Numbered from the stretch's first letter, positions 36,791 to 47,495 are shown. The stretch is DNA of 64,000 bases from CAVSRC01 sp963830205 (GCA_963830205.1 CAWHLP010000011.1:1-64000), one strand, 5' to 3'. Notes: generated by a model not told the origin, from the letters alone. Numbers and translations: made by a program.

Positions 36791-39229
36791 ATGGCAGACA
36801 CGATCGAAAGCCCTGGCATTGCAGAAGCCGGCACCACCGGACTGAGCGAGGCGGAGGCGGCCCGGCGGCTCGCCCAGCATGGCGAGAACGTCCTCGCGGA
36901 AAGCCACGTCAGCCCGCTCTCCCGGCTTGCCCGTTTCTTCTGGGGGCCGATCCCGTGGATGATCGAGGTCGCGGCGCTGCTCTCGGCGGTGGTGCGCCAT
37001 TGGGACGACCTCGCCATCATCCTGGCGATGCTGATCATCAACGCCGCCGTCGGCTTCTGGCAGGAGTTCAAGGCCGACAACGCCATCCAGCTCTTGAAGC
37101 AGCGGCTGGCGCTCAAGGCGCGGGTCATGCGCGACGGCGTGTGGAAGGATGTCGCCGCCAGCCAGCTCGTCCCCGGCGACCTGGTCGCGCTGTCGCTCGG
37201 CGGCATCATCCCGGCCGACGTCAAGCTCGTCGGCGGCGACTATCTCAGTGTCGACCAGTCGGCACTCACCGGCGAGTCGCTTCCCGGTCGACAAGAAGGC
37301 CGGCGACGTCGCCTATTCCGGCTCGATCGCGCGGCTGGGCGAGATGACGGCGCTGGTCACCGCCACCGGCATGAACACCTATTTCGGCAAGACCGCCCGT
37401 CTCGTCCAGCAGGCGCAGACGGTGTCGCATTTCCAGCGCGCGGTCCTGCGCATCGGCAACTTCCTCATCCTCACCACCGTCGGCCTGGTCGCCACAATCG
37501 CGCTCGCGGCGCTCTTCCGCCACGACCCGCTGGTCGAGACGGTGCAGTTCGCGCTCATCCTCACGGTCGCCTCGATTCCCGTGGCGCTGCCGGCGGTGCT
37601 CTCGGTCACCATGGCGGTTGGCGCCGAGAAGCTGGCGCGCATGAAGCGCTATCGTCTCGCGTCTGGTCGCCATCGAAGAGATGGCGGGCATGGACATATT
37701 GTGCTCGGACAAGACCGGCACGCTCACCAAGAACGAGCTCACCCTCGGCGACCCGTCGCCGGCTGCCGGGGTCACGCGCGCCGACCTGCTCGCCGCGGCG
37801 GCGCTCGCCTCTGAACGCGATGCGCCCGATGCCATCGACGGCGCCATCCTCGCCGGCCTTGCGGACGTGAAGTCGCTCGACGCCTACCAGGTCAAGGCCT
37901 TCCGGCCCTTCGACCCGGTCAACAAGCGGGCCGAGGCCGACGTCGAGAAGGATGGCCAATCCTTCTCGGTCGCCAAGGGGGCGCCGCAGGTCATCGTCGA
38001 TCTGTGCAAGCTGGATGGGGAGGGACAGAAGGCAGTTGCCACAGAGGTCGATGCGGAAGCCGGGAAGGGCCTGCGCACGCTCGGCGTGGCGCGCACGGAC
38101 GCGGCCGGCGCATGGCAATTCCTCGGCCTCTTGGCGCTGTTCGACCCGCCGCGCGACGACAGTGCCGCCACCATCGCCGCAACCGAAGCGATGGGCGTCG
38201 ACGTCAAGATGGTCACCGGCGATCACGAGGCGATCGCGAAGCAGATTGCCGGTCAGCTCAAGCTCGGCACCAACATCGTCGTCGCCGACACGGTCTTCGG
38301 CGATCGCGTGCCTGCCGATCCGCTGCCGGCGATCGAGGCGGCGGATGGCTTCGCCCGCGTCTTCCCCGAGCACAAGTTCAAGATCGTCAAGGCGCTGCAG
38401 GGCGCCGGCCACATCGTCGGCATGACCGGCGACGGGGTCAACGACGCGCCGGCGCTGAAGCAGGCCGATGTCGGCATCGCCGTTAGCGGCGCCACCGATG
38501 CAGCGCGGGCGGCGGCCGATCTGGTGCTCACCGCGCCCGGCCTGTCGGTGATCACGCAGTGCCATCGAGGAGGCGCGGCGCATCTTCGAGCGGATGACCG
38601 GCTACGCCATCTACCGCATCGCCGAGACCACCCGCATCCTGCTGTTCATGACGGCGAGCATCCTGGTCTTCAACTTCTATCCGGTGACCGCCATCATGGT
38701 GGTGCTGCTGGCGCTGTTGAACGACCTGCCGATCATGATGATCGCCTACGACAACGCCTCGCTGGCGGAGAAGCCGGTGCGCTGGGACATGACGCGCGTC
38801 CTCACCATCGCCTCGGCGCTCGGCGTCTACGGGGTGTTCGAGAGCTTCGGCCTCTATTGGATCGTGCGCGACCATCTCGGCCTGTCGGCGCCGGTCGTGC
38901 AGGCGCTGATCTTCCTCAAGCTGCTCGTCTCCGGCCACATGACCATCTATCTGACGCGCAACCGCGGGCCCATCTGGGAGCGCCCGTGGCCGAGCTGGAA
39001 GCTGGTGGTTCCCGCCGAGACGACCCAGTTGGTCGGCACGCTGGTCGTGGTCTACGGCTGGTTCATGGCGCCGACCGGCTGGGGCTATGCCCTCCTGGTC
39101 TGGGCCTATGCGCTGGTGTCGTTCGTCATCGCCAGCGGCGTCAAGATCGCCGTCTATCACATGCTCGATCACGACTTTGGCCGCGAGGCCCGTCATCTGG
39201 CCCGCATCGAAGGGACGGCCAGCCGCTGA
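36791..39229 (+). pseudogene. P-type (type III) H+-ATPase, three frameshifts
   Basis: Together the frames give a complete proton-pumping P-type ATPase of about 810 aa: cation-ATPase N-terminal domain, TGES actuator motif, CSDKTGTLTKNE phosphorylation site, MVTGDH and GMTGDGVNDAPALK hinge motifs, and C-terminal membrane segments. It would pump H+ across the inner membrane. The reading frame shifts at about 37281-37287, 37645-37648 and 38557-38560; in each place deleting one base restores the family sequence. Either the gene is dead or the consensus carries three inserted bases. The start has GGAGAG upstream. Confidence 0.88.
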
Positions 39230-39369
39230 GTTCCTGCAAGCCACGCCAATCAACATCACGCGCTTGTGAGCGCTGCTTTTTCGTCTCAACCGAATAAGGC
39301 CGCGCGTCACGCTGTTCTCCGCTCTGTCAGTCAGTCGCCATCCGGCGGGCACACAGAACGGAGCAAGCG

Positions 39370-39915
39370 ATGTCTCGGATTCACACGTCCTTCGCAGCAG
39401 TCTTCTTCCTTGCAGGCGTCCTCTCATTGGCCGGGGGCGCGGCTCTCGCGGCCAGCGGCGACAGCGGTGGCGGCGGCACGCCGCAGCCGGTCAAGTGCAA
39501 CAAGGGCTGGACCTACGACCAGTACAAGCATGCCTGCGTCAAGAACCAGTCCCTCAACGACCAGCAGCTCTACGAGCAGGGTCGGGCACTGGCGCTGGCC
39601 GGCGCCTACGAGAACGCGCTCAATTCGCTGGGCGCGATCCGCGACAAGAACGATGCCATGGTCCTCACCATGATCGGCTATTCCGAGCGCAAGCTCGGCA
39701 ACTACGACGGCGGGCTCGCCTACTACGCCAAGGCGCTGGCCATCGACCCCAACAACATCAACACCCACGAATATCTCGGCGAGGCCTATGCCGAGAAGGG
39801 GCAGCTCGATCTCGCCAAGGCCGAGCTGGTCAAGGTTGCGGCCGTCGGCGGCACGACGACCGAGCAGTACCAGGACCTCGCCAAGGCGATCGCCGGCACG
39901 CCCGACGAAAGCTGA
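39370..39915 (+). CDS. Periplasmic TPR-repeat protein
   Basis: 181 aa with a signal peptide (MSRIHTSFAAVFFLAGVLSLAGG...ALA). A Cys pair (CNKGWTYDQYKHAC) precedes three TPR-like helical repeats (LYEQGRALALAGAYENAL, YSERKLGNYDGGLAYYAKAL, YLGEAYAEKGQLDLAKAEL). TPRs mediate protein contacts; the partner is unknown. It stands alone between the ATPase and a DoxX gene. Confidence 0.85.
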   Translation: MSRIHTSFAAVFFLAGVLSLAGGAALAASGDSGGGGTPQPVKCNKGWTYDQYKHACVKNQSLNDQQLYEQGRALALAGAYENALNSLGAIRDKNDAMVLTMIGYSERKLGNYDGGLAYYAKALAIDPNNINTHEYLGEAYAEKGQLDLAKAELVKVAAVGGTTTEQYQDLAKAIAGTPDES

Positions 39916-40006
39916 CGGCACCCAGACAGAGCGACGCGGCGCGGAGGTGGTCGCCAACCCCGCACCGCGTCGCCTCTGTCGCGGACCCAGGGTGAGGACA
40001 TCCGGC

Positions 40007-40420
40007 ATGTCTGCTCAATCGCTTGCGTGGATCGACGCGCAACTGGATCGTCTCCGCGGCCCGCTGCGCTTCGCCGGTCGCGTCTTGATTGCGGCGGTCT
40101 TCATCTATGACGCCACGCTGATCGTGCGCTTCTCGGGTCCGAACGTCGCCTACATGGAGCAGTTCGGCGTCCCCGCAATCCTGCTCTACCCGACCGCGCT
40201 CTTTCAGTTCCTCGGAGGGATCGCGATCGTCTTCGGGGTGTGGCTGCGCCCGCTGGCTGTCGCCTTCGCCGGCTTCTGCCTGATGACCGCCGTCCTCTTC
40301 CACCACGATCTCGCCAACGTCAGCGAACTCATCCAGTTCGGCAAGGATCTCGGACTGGCGGGCGGCTTCCTGATCCTGGCAGCCGGAGCCACGGCTGTGC
40401 CGCGTCCGGCGGGGCGTTGA
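40007..40420 (+). CDS. DoxX-family membrane protein
   Basis: 137 aa from ATG 40007. Four membrane segments with the DoxX pattern (RFAGRVLIAAVFIYDA, FGVPAILLYPTALFQFLGGIAIVFGVWLR, FCLMTAVLFHHD, LGLAGGFLILAA). The family is a small inner-membrane group with poorly defined redox roles. A GGTGAGGA ribosome site lies upstream. Confidence 0.85.
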   Translation: MSAQSLAWIDAQLDRLRGPLRFAGRVLIAAVFIYDATLIVRFSGPNVAYMEQFGVPAILLYPTALFQFLGGIAIVFGVWLRPLAVAFAGFCLMTAVLFHHDLANVSELIQFGKDLGLAGGFLILAAGATAVPRPAGR

Positions 40421-40554
40421 CTGAGGATTGGCCTTTCCCGGCTCGCGCGGTCGTGAGAAACGCGTGTCAAGACAAGCGCGGCGAATGACGCTATGCGTCT
40501 CCCGGCAACGGCCCGCCAAGGGCCGCCTCATTCTGCGCGGGACCATGGGATCGC

Positions 40555-41793
40555 ATGAGCGGCAAGGGCATTGTCATCGTCGGTGGTGGACACGGCGGAT
40601 CGCAGATCGCGGCGAGCCTGAGGGGCGATGGCTATGACGGACCGCTGACGCTGGTCACCGCCGAGGTCGACGTGCCCTATCAGCGGCCGCCGCTCTCCAA
40701 GGCCTTCCTCAAGGACCCGGCGCACGACCTCCTGCCGCTCAGGCCCGAATCCTTCTATGCCAAGAACGCCATCGATCTCCGCCTCGGCGCCGAAGTCGCC
40801 TCCATTGATCGGCCCGGTTCGGCGGTGGTGCTCACCGACGGGACGGCCATTCCCTTCGATCGTCTGGCGCTCGCCACCGGTGCGACGCCGCGCCTGCCGC
40901 CGGTCGCAGGCATCGAGCTTGCCGGCGTCTTCACGCTGCGCCATGCCGAGGATGCCCGCCGTCTGCGTGACGCGCTCTTTGCGGCCAACGACGTGGTCGT
41001 GGTCGGCGGCGGCTTCATCGGGCTGGAGATCGCCGGCACGGCGCGCCTGCTCGGCAAGACGGTCACCGTGCTCGAAGCCGCCGACCGGCTGATGGGCCGT
41101 GTCGTCGCCCCGGAAATCTCGCAGCATTTCCTCGCGCTGCATCGCGGCTGGGGCAGCGATATCCGTCTCGCCACCGCCGTCGGCGGCATCGTCGGGGAGG
41201 ACGGCAGGGTGGTCGCGGTCGAGACCGCCGCCGGTGACCGCATCCCGGCCGACATCGCCGTCATCGGCATCGGCGTCACGCCCAATGTTGCGCTGGCACA
41301 GGCTGCCGGCGCCACCATCGACAACGGCATCCTGGTCAACGAGTTCATGGAGACCAGCCTCTCCGGCGTCCACGCGGTGGGCGACTGCGTCTCCTTCGAC
41401 CACTGGGATCTCAAGCGCCGCGTGCGGCTGGAATCCGTGCAGAACGCCGTCGACCAGGCGAAGACTCTGTCGGCGGTGCTGACCGGCAAACGTGAGCCCT
41501 ATCGCGCGGTGCCGTGGTTCTGGTCGGACCAGGGCGACGTCAAGCTGCAGATGGTCGGCCTGTCCGCCGACGCCACCGAGAGCCATCTCCGCGGCAACCC
41601 GGACGACGGCAGCTTCTCCGTGTTCCACTATGCGGGAGCGCGGCTGGTGGCGATCGATTCGGTCAACCGCGCCGCCGACCACGTCCTCGGCCGCCGCATG
41701 ATCGGCGCCGGCATCTCGCCGCCGCCGGCCAGCGTCGCCGATACGAGCGTCGACCTGAAGGCGCTGCTTGCGGCGCACGCACCGGCCGGGTGA
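40555..41793 (+). CDS. FAD-dependent ferredoxin/rubredoxin-type reductase
   Basis: 412 aa pyridine-nucleotide oxidoreductase. FAD-binding GGGHGGSQIAASLR at the N-terminus, NAD-binding VVVGGGFIGLEIAGTARLLG near residue 145, the second FAD motif VHAVGDCVSF near 280, and the reductase C-terminal domain. PYQRPPLSKAFL is typical of putidaredoxin/rhodocoxin reductases. It would pass electrons from NAD(P)H to a ferredoxin; no ferredoxin or P450 gene is adjacent. Confidence 0.9.
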   Translation: MSGKGIVIVGGGHGGSQIAASLRGDGYDGPLTLVTAEVDVPYQRPPLSKAFLKDPAHDLLPLRPESFYAKNAIDLRLGAEVASIDRPGSAVVLTDGTAIPFDRLALATGATPRLPPVAGIELAGVFTLRHAEDARRLRDALFAANDVVVVGGGFIGLEIAGTARLLGKTVTVLEAADRLMGRVVAPEISQHFLALHRGWGSDIRLATAVGGIVGEDGRVVAVETAAGDRIPADIAVIGIGVTPNVALAQAAGATIDNGILVNEFMETSLSGVHAVGDCVSFDHWDLKRRVRLESVQNAVDQAKTLSAVLTGKREPYRAVPWFWSDQGDVKLQMVGLSADATESHLRGNPDDGSFSVFHYAGARLVAIDSVNRAADHVLGRRMIGAGISPPPASVADTSVDLKALLAAHAPAG

Positions 41794-41842
41794 AGGTGGG
41801 CGCTTCCTCGGGGCGCGCGCGTACGAACGAGGAGGCCATGAC

Positions 41843-43158
41843 ATGAGCCGGCGGCGACGACGACAAGCTCAGCCTCGCCGAGATCGTCGCCATCGGCATC
41901 GGCGGCATGGTCGGCGGCGGCATCTTCGCGGTGCTGGGCCTGGCCATCGAGACGGCCGGCCACGCGGTCGCCATCGCCATGGTCTTCGGCGGCGTCGTGG
42001 CGCTCTTGACCGGCATCTCCTACGCCCATCTCGGCCTTGCCTTCCGCGACGATGGCGGCAGCTTCACCTATGTCGAGCACGCCTTCGGCAATACGGTCGT
42101 GGCCGGCGTCGCCGGCTGGCTTCTGGTCGCCGGCTATGTCGGAACCCTGGCGCTCTATGCCACCACCTTCGGCGCCTATGGCGCGGCGATGCTCTCCGGT
42201 GGTGGCGGTCCCCATTGGCTGGCGCCGGCGCTGGGGCTTGTGGTCGTTGCCGGCTTTCTCGGCATCAACCTCTTCGGCGCCTCGACCTCGGGCCGCATCG
42301 AACTGGCGATCGTCGGCGCCAAGGTCGCGATCCTGGCGTTCTTCGCCGTGGCCGGTATCGTCACCATCAAGGCCGACCACATGCTGCCGGTGTTCAATCT
42401 CGGGCCCGCTGCGCCGCTGGTGGCAGCCGGGCTGATCTTCGTCGCCTATGAGGGCTTCGAACTGATCCCCAATGCCATTCAGGAGATGCGCCAACCCGAG
42501 GCGCGACCTCAAGCGCGGGCTGATCCTCGCCATCCTCATCACCTCGGCCATCTATGTGGTCGTCAGCCTGGTGGCGCTCGGCAACCTCACCCCGGCCGAG
42601 GTCGCCAAGGACCAGGAATATGTGCTTGCCGTTGCGGCGCGGCCGATGCTCGGCGAGGCCGGCTTCGTGCTCATCGGCATCGCCGCACTGATGTCCACCG
42701 CTTCGGCGATCAATGCCACCCTGTTCGGCTCGGCGCGGCTGGCGATGGTGATGGCGGCGGAGCACGCGCTGCCGCGCGTCTTCTCCATGCGCGAGCACAC
42801 GCGCGACGTGCCCTGGGTGTCACTGGTGATTCTCTCGTTGCTCACCGGCGCGTTCCTGCTGCTCGCCGACCTGACCGTCATCTCCTCCTTCGCCAGTGCG
42901 GTGTTCCTGACCATCTTCGCGGCGGTCAACCTGTCCGCCTGGCGCCTGCGGTCCCGTGTCGCAGTGGCCGCCGCGATCCCGCTTGCCGGGGCGGCGTTCT
43001 CGCTTGCCGCGCTCCTCGTCCTCCTCTGGCACACCTGGCAGACCGACCGCGCCAGCCTGGCCTGGATCGGCGGCTTCTTCCTCGCCGCGATCCTCCTGGA
43101 AGTGCTGGTTGTCGCGGTGCGCGGGCAGCGGCCCAAGCCGGCATTGTCAGCGAACTGA
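41843..43158 (+). pseudogene. APC-superfamily amino acid permease, two frameshifts
   Basis: Joined frames give a permease of about 437 aa: IVAIGIGGMVGGGIFAVLGL at the start and about twelve membrane segments including YVEHAFGN and LMSTASAINATLFGSARL. Frame changes at about 41847-41850 (just after the ATG) and 42489-42492 (near QEMR-N-P) are each cured by removing one C. Either broken or a sequencing artefact. An AGGAGG site lies upstream of the start. Confidence 0.85.
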
Positions 43159-43356
43159 AAGCCGGCCGACAGCTCCCCGACAGCGCGATTGGAATAGCCG
43201 TGACCTGACGCAATTCGCTGGCTCTATGTTCAGCAGCGTCCACCGCGCAATTGCGGGCACCGTCATAAGGTGTTCGGGGGAAAGGCTCTTCCGGACGGGG
43301 CGACGGTCGGCGCACGCGGTCTGCTCCCGGTGTCACACCGAAGGAGACGATAACTC

Positions 43357-43857
43357 ATGAACGTACTGGTTAAGCGCGCCGCGTTGGCGCTGTTCTCTGC
43401 TGTTGCCCTCACGGCCGCCTCGAGCGCGGCCATGGCGGTGGAAATCGTCCACGTGTCGCTGTGGGACAAGGGCGCCGACATGCAGATGGTGACGGGCCTC
43501 GAGTACGAACCCGGCAAGACGATCGACCTGTCCAAGGCGACCATGGGCGTCAGGGCAATGCCGGCTCATGCCAAGGCGGGCAAGATCACCTTCGATGTGA
43601 CCAACAATTCCAAGGACACGATCCACGAGATGATCGTCATGCAGCTCGACGCTGCCGGCGATGCGTTGCCCTATATCACCGACCAGAACATGGTCGACGA
43701 GGACAAGGCCGGCGACAAGGGCGAGGTGTCCGAACTCGATCCCGGCAAGTCCGGTTCTCTGACGGTCGAGCTCAAACCCGCCAAGTATCTGCTCATCTGC
43801 AATGTGCCCGGCCACTACGCCTCGGGCATGTGGACCGAGTTCACGGTCACCCAATAG
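43357..43857 (+). CDS. Cupredoxin-like periplasmic copper protein
   Basis: 166 aa with signal peptide (cut near AAMAVE). The mature protein ends in LLICNVPGHYASGMWTEF, which supplies Cys, His and Met of a type-1 copper site, with the second His in DTIHEMIV. This is the plastocyanin-like fold used for electron transfer. GGAG precedes the ATG. No partner oxidase is nearby. Confidence 0.88.
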   Translation: MNVLVKRAALALFSAVALTAASSAAMAVEIVHVSLWDKGADMQMVTGLEYEPGKTIDLSKATMGVRAMPAHAKAGKITFDVTNNSKDTIHEMIVMQLDAAGDALPYITDQNMVDEDKAGDKGEVSELDPGKSGSLTVELKPAKYLLICNVPGHYASGMWTEFTVTQ

Positions 43858-43921
43858 CCGCAGGAAAAGGCGTGGCGGGCGGCGCGGACTTGGTCGGTGC
43901 CGCCCGCGATCGGCCTTGCGG

Positions 43922-44470
43922 CTAGCTGTGCCGGGCGAACTGCATGATCACCTCGAGATCGAGCTTCTCGCCGACCAGCCGCTTCAGCGCGGCAAGCGTG
44001 TCCCCGGGCGACTTCACGTAGACCTCGTCGCCGCCCTTCACCTCGATCAGCGCCTTCAGCTCGTCCGAGAGGTTGGCCTGTTCGAGATCGTGCCTGGAGG
44101 GCGTCAGCACCACGATCTGGTCGGCGCCGATGATCGCAAAATAATAGTGGTAGGTCAGCTTGCCGGTCTTCTTGTCCGGGTCGTCGACCTGGATCAGGTA
44201 GCGCGTGCGCGCCAGCTCAGGCATCGCCAGGACGCGGAAGGTGAGGGGCTTGCCGCTGCCGGCGGGATCGCCCAACCGATAGTCCTTGCCGTGGCGGGTG
44301 ATCGCCGCTCTCGCCTCCTTGTCCGAGGGGATGATGTCGTAGGTCCCCTCCTGAATGGGCGTGACGACCTTCAGTGCGCTGGCGACGTCGCCAGGGCTGG
44401 TGATGCCGCCGGTGCAGGCGGCGAGCGCCAGGGCGGCCAGTGCCACGAAGGCGGTAGCGGCAAATCGCAT
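43922..44470 (-). CDS. Putative lipoprotein
   Basis: 182 aa. A lipoprotein signal with lipobox ALAAC (Cys19) marks export and lipid attachment. The body (TPIQEGTYDIIPSDKEA, YYFAIIGADQIVVLTPSRHD) is not a family I can name. It is convergent with the cupredoxin gene and divergent from ettA. Confidence 0.75.
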   Translation of the reverse strand: MRFAATAFVALAALALAACTGGITSPGDVASALKVVTPIQEGTYDIIPSDKEARAAITRHGKDYRLGDPAGSGKPLTFRVLAMPELARTRYLIQVDDPDKKTGKLTYHYYFAIIGADQIVVLTPSRHDLEQANLSDELKALIEVKGGDEVYVKSPGDTLAALKRLVGEKLDLEVIMQFARHS

Positions 44471-44555
44471 GGGGGCTGGGCTCCTTGCTGGTCAGGCGGT
44501 TTGTCGACCGGGAATCCGGCAGGGGCCAGACCGCGCGGCGGCGAGATGGTGGTTT

Positions 44556-44579
44556 CGATTGCCCGAAATGGGGCAATCG
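44556..44579. promoter_or_regulatory. Palindrome CGATTGCCC / GGGCAATCG before ettA
   Basis: A perfect 9-bp inverted repeat with a 6-nt loop sits in the spacer between the divergent lipoprotein and ettA genes, about 55 bp before the ettA start. It may be an operator or a leader hairpin of ettA. Confidence 0.4.
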
Positions 44580-44633
44580 ACTAGAAGGGCGCTCACTTCT
44601 CCCATCTCTCGAGGAACGAGGATCGCGACACCG

Positions 44634-46286
44634 ATGGCGCGCCAGTTTATCTATCACATGCAGGGCCTGACCAAGTCCTATGCCGGCGGCAAGAAGGTCC
44701 TGGAAAACATCAACCTGTCCTTCTATCCGGACGCCAAGATCGGCGTGCTGGGGCCGAACGGCTCGGGCAAGTCGACCCTGCTCAAGATCATGGCGGGCAC
44801 CGAGAAGGAGTTCTCCGGCGAGGCGTGGCTGGCGGAGGGCGCCACCGTCGGCTATCTGGCGCAGGAGCCGCCGCTCGATCCCGACAAGGACGTGCTCGCC
44901 AACGTGATGGAGGGCGTCGCCGGCAAGCAGGCGCTCATCGACCGCTACAACGAGCTGATGATGAACTACTCCGACGAGACGGCGGAGGAGGCGACCAAGC
45001 TCCAGGACCAGATCGACAGCCAGAACCTGTGGGACCTCGACGCCCAGGTCGAGCAGGCGATGGATTCGCTCGGCTGCCCGCCCAACGACGCCGACGTGAC
45101 CACGCTCTCCGGCGGCGAGCGGCGCCGGGTGGCGCTGTGCCAGCTACTCTTGCGCCAGCCCGACCTGCTTCTCCTCGACGAGCCGACCAACCATCTCGAC
45201 GCCGAGACGGTGCGCTGGCTGGAGAAGCACCTGCGCGAATATCCGGGTGCCATCCTCATCGTCACCCACGACCGCTACTTCCTCGACAACGTCACCGGCT
45301 GGATCCTCGAGCTCGACCGCGGCCGCGGCATTCCCTACGAGGGCAACTACTCGGCCTATCTGGAGAAGAAGGCCAAGCGGCTGGAGCAGGAGGGCCGCGA
45401 GGACGCCGCCCGCCAGCGCGCTCTGGCGCAGGAGCGCGAGTGGATCGCCGCTTCTCCCCGCGCCCGCCAGGCGAAATCCAAGGCGCGCATCCGCGCCTAT
45501 GACGAACTGCTCAAGCGCAACGAGGAGCGCGCGCCCGGCACCGCCCAGATCATCATTCCGCCGGGCGAGCGCCTCGGCGATACCGTCATCGACGTCGCGG
45601 GCTTGTCGAAGGGCTATGGCGACCGCCTGCTGATCGAAGACCTCTCCTTCAAGCTGCCGCCCGGCGGCATCGTCGGCGTCATCGGCCCGAACGGGGTGGG
45701 CAAGACGACGCTCTTCCGCATGCTGACCGGCCAGGAAGAGCCGGATGCCGGGTCCGTCCGCCTCGGCGACACGGTGCATCTCGGCTACGTCGACCAGAGC
45801 CGCGACGATCTCAGCCCCAACAAGACGGTGTGGGAGCAGATCTCGGAGGGGCAGGACATCATCAAGCTCGGCAAACGCGAGATGAACTCGCGCGCCTATG
45901 TCAGCGCCTTCAACTTCAAGGGCGGCGACCAGCAGCAGAAGGTCGGTTCGCTGTCGGGCGGCCAGCGCAACCGCGTGCATCTTGCCAGCCTGTTGAAGAG
46001 CAGCGCCAACGTGCTGCTGCTCGACGAGCCGACCAACGACCTCGACACCGAGACGCTTGCCGCGCTCGAAGACGCGCTGGAGGATTTCGCCGGCTGCGCG
46101 GTGATCATCTCGCACGACCGCATGTTCCTCGATCGCCTCGCCACCCACATCCTCGCCTTCGAGGGCGACAGCCATGTCGAGTGGTTCGAGGGCAACTTCG
46201 AGGACTACGAGGCCGACAAGGTCCGTCGGCTGGGCGCCGACGCCGCCAACCACCACCGGGTGAAGTACAAGCAGTTCGCAAGGTGA
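44634..46286 (+). CDS. ettA: Energy-dependent translational throttle protein EttA (ABC-F)
   Basis: 550 aa ABC-F ATPase with two nucleotide-binding domains and no membrane part. First Walker A GPNGSGKST, signature LSGGERRRVALC, Walker B LLLLDEPTNHLD; second Walker A GPNGVGKTT, signature LSGGQRNRVHLA, LLLDEPTNDLD. The N-terminus FIYHMQGLTKSYAGGKKVL is typical of EttA. It binds the ribosome E site and gates the first peptide bond by ATP/ADP ratio. The start at 44634 follows the family; longer upstream frames are unrelated. Confidence 0.95.
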   Translation: MARQFIYHMQGLTKSYAGGKKVLENINLSFYPDAKIGVLGPNGSGKSTLLKIMAGTEKEFSGEAWLAEGATVGYLAQEPPLDPDKDVLANVMEGVAGKQALIDRYNELMMNYSDETAEEATKLQDQIDSQNLWDLDAQVEQAMDSLGCPPNDADVTTLSGGERRRVALCQLLLRQPDLLLLDEPTNHLDAETVRWLEKHLREYPGAILIVTHDRYFLDNVTGWILELDRGRGIPYEGNYSAYLEKKAKRLEQEGREDAARQRALAQEREWIAASPRARQAKSKARIRAYDELLKRNEERAPGTAQIIIPPGERLGDTVIDVAGLSKGYGDRLLIEDLSFKLPPGGIVGVIGPNGVGKTTLFRMLTGQEEPDAGSVRLGDTVHLGYVDQSRDDLSPNKTVWEQISEGQDIIKLGKREMNSRAYVSAFNFKGGDQQQKVGSLSGGQRNRVHLASLLKSSANVLLLDEPTNDLDTETLAALEDALEDFAGCAVIISHDRMFLDRLATHILAFEGDSHVEWFEGNFEDYEADKVRRLGADAANHHRVKYKQFAR

Positions 46287-46333
46287 GGGGGCTCAGGCCG
46301 GCGGGGAAGAGGCCGCATATCGCAGGAATGACG

Positions 46334-46352
46334 ATTGACGTCACTCGTCAAT
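46334..46352. promoter_or_regulatory. Operator-like palindrome of higBA
   Basis: ATTGACG (46334-46340) and CGTCAAT (46346-46352) form a perfect 7-bp inverted repeat about 20 bp before higB, the usual place for a HigA operator that autoregulates the module. Confidence 0.6.
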
Positions 46353-46371
46353 TGTTATACCAAATTCGTTG

Positions 46372-46659
46372 ATGATCCTGAGCTTCCGCGACAGGCGCAC
46401 GGAGTTGTTTGCGCGCGGCGACGACGTCGCGGCCTTTCGTGCGTTCGAAGATCAGGCGCGCAAGCGACTGCGGGTGCTCGATGCGGCGACGGACCTCAAC
46501 GACCTGCGCGCCTTGCGCAGCAATCGTCTTGAGGCGCTGGCGGGCGATCGGAAGGGGCAGTTCAGCATCAGGGTCAACCTGCAATGGCGCATCTGTTTCG
46601 AGTGGCCACGCGGAGCGCAAGGCCCGTCGAACGTCGAGATCGTCGACTATCATGGATAG
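46372..46659 (+). CDS. higB: HigB/RelE-type toxin
   Basis: 95 aa. The pattern ILSFRDRRTELFARG, AARKRLRVLDAATDLNDLRAL, GDRKGQFSIRVNLQWRICFEW is that of HigB toxins, mRNA interferases acting on the ribosome. It precedes its antitoxin, as in all hig modules, and overlaps it by 8 bp. Confidence 0.9.
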   Translation: MILSFRDRRTELFARGDDVAAFRAFEDQARKRLRVLDAATDLNDLRALRSNRLEALAGDRKGQFSIRVNLQWRICFEWPRGAQGPSNVEIVDYHG

Positions 46660-46954
46660 GAGAACAGTCGTGGCCCACCCCATCCATCCTGGTGAAATTC
46701 TCGCTGACGAACTCTCCGAGCTGGGCGTGACAGCCGCAGAACTCGCCCGGCAGATCGATGTGCCGGCCAATCGCATCTCCCAGATCATCAATGGCAAGCG
46801 CAGCATTACAGGCGACACGGCATTGAGGCTCGGTCATTGGTTCGGAATGAGCCCGCGTTTCTGGACCAATCTGCAAAGCGCCTACGATCTAGAAGTGGCG
46901 GAGGCGGAAATTGGCAAAGAGATATCGCGGTTACCCAAGCGCTCGGCTGCCTGA
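46652..46954 (+). CDS. higA: HigA antitoxin
   Basis: 100 aa Xre-type HTH protein: PIHPGEILADELSELGVTAAELARQIDV, RISQIINGKRSITGDTALRLGHWFG. It neutralises HigB and represses the operon. ATG 46652 overlaps the toxin stop; GTG 46670 with GGAG upstream is an alternative start giving VAHPIHPGEIL. Confidence 0.9.
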   Translation: MDRRTVVAHPIHPGEILADELSELGVTAAELARQIDVPANRISQIINGKRSITGDTALRLGHWFGMSPRFWTNLQSAYDLEVAEAEIGKEISRLPKRSAA

Positions 46955-46998
46955 ATGTCCGCTTGGCCGCGGTGACAATGGCTCAAATTCGCCTTGTA

Positions 46999-47368
46999 TC
47001 ACGCTGCCTTCCGCCGTGCTCCGACCAGCGTGTTGGCGTCGAGGCCCCATTCTTCGGCCAGCGCGCGGATCATCGATTTGGACAGGTCGCGTTTGCCGCC
47101 CAGCACTTCGGCAGCGCGGCCGCTGGAGCCGAGCAGGCGGGCGAGATCGGATTGGGTGAGGCCGCGATTGTCCATGGAAGCCTTGAGGTATGAGATCGGC
47201 TCCATCGGCAGGTCGGGAACCTGTTTGGCTTCATAGGCCATGACCAGGATGGTCAGCAGCTCAAGCTCCTCGTTGGTCTCGGCGTCGGGCCGCACGACCA
47301 GCATCGTCGATGCGCTTGGCTGCGGCGTGGTAGTCGCGCGCCGTCTTGATCGGCCTGGGCAGTTTCAT
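46999..47368 (-). pseudogene. Second HigA-type HTH antitoxin, one frameshift
   Basis: The C-terminal part (RPDAETNEELELLTILVMAYEAKQ, LTQSDLARLLGSSGRAAEVLGGKR) is a HigA-like HTH protein of the type that partners HigB2/YgjN toxins. The N-terminus MKLPRPIKTARDYHAAAKRID starts at 47368 in another frame; removing one base near 47303-47306 joins them. No toxin gene is seen next to it. Confidence 0.7.
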
Positions 47369-47495
47369 CGATTCAGGTCCTTCTCGCTTCACGGACCGTG
47401 CTCCCAATTTGGGAGTGATTTCAAGCGGTGAGCCTCACGTTCGCCGGCACGGCTCCTGACACGAAGCTGTCAGGGTGCGTGCTAGCCTTCGCGCC

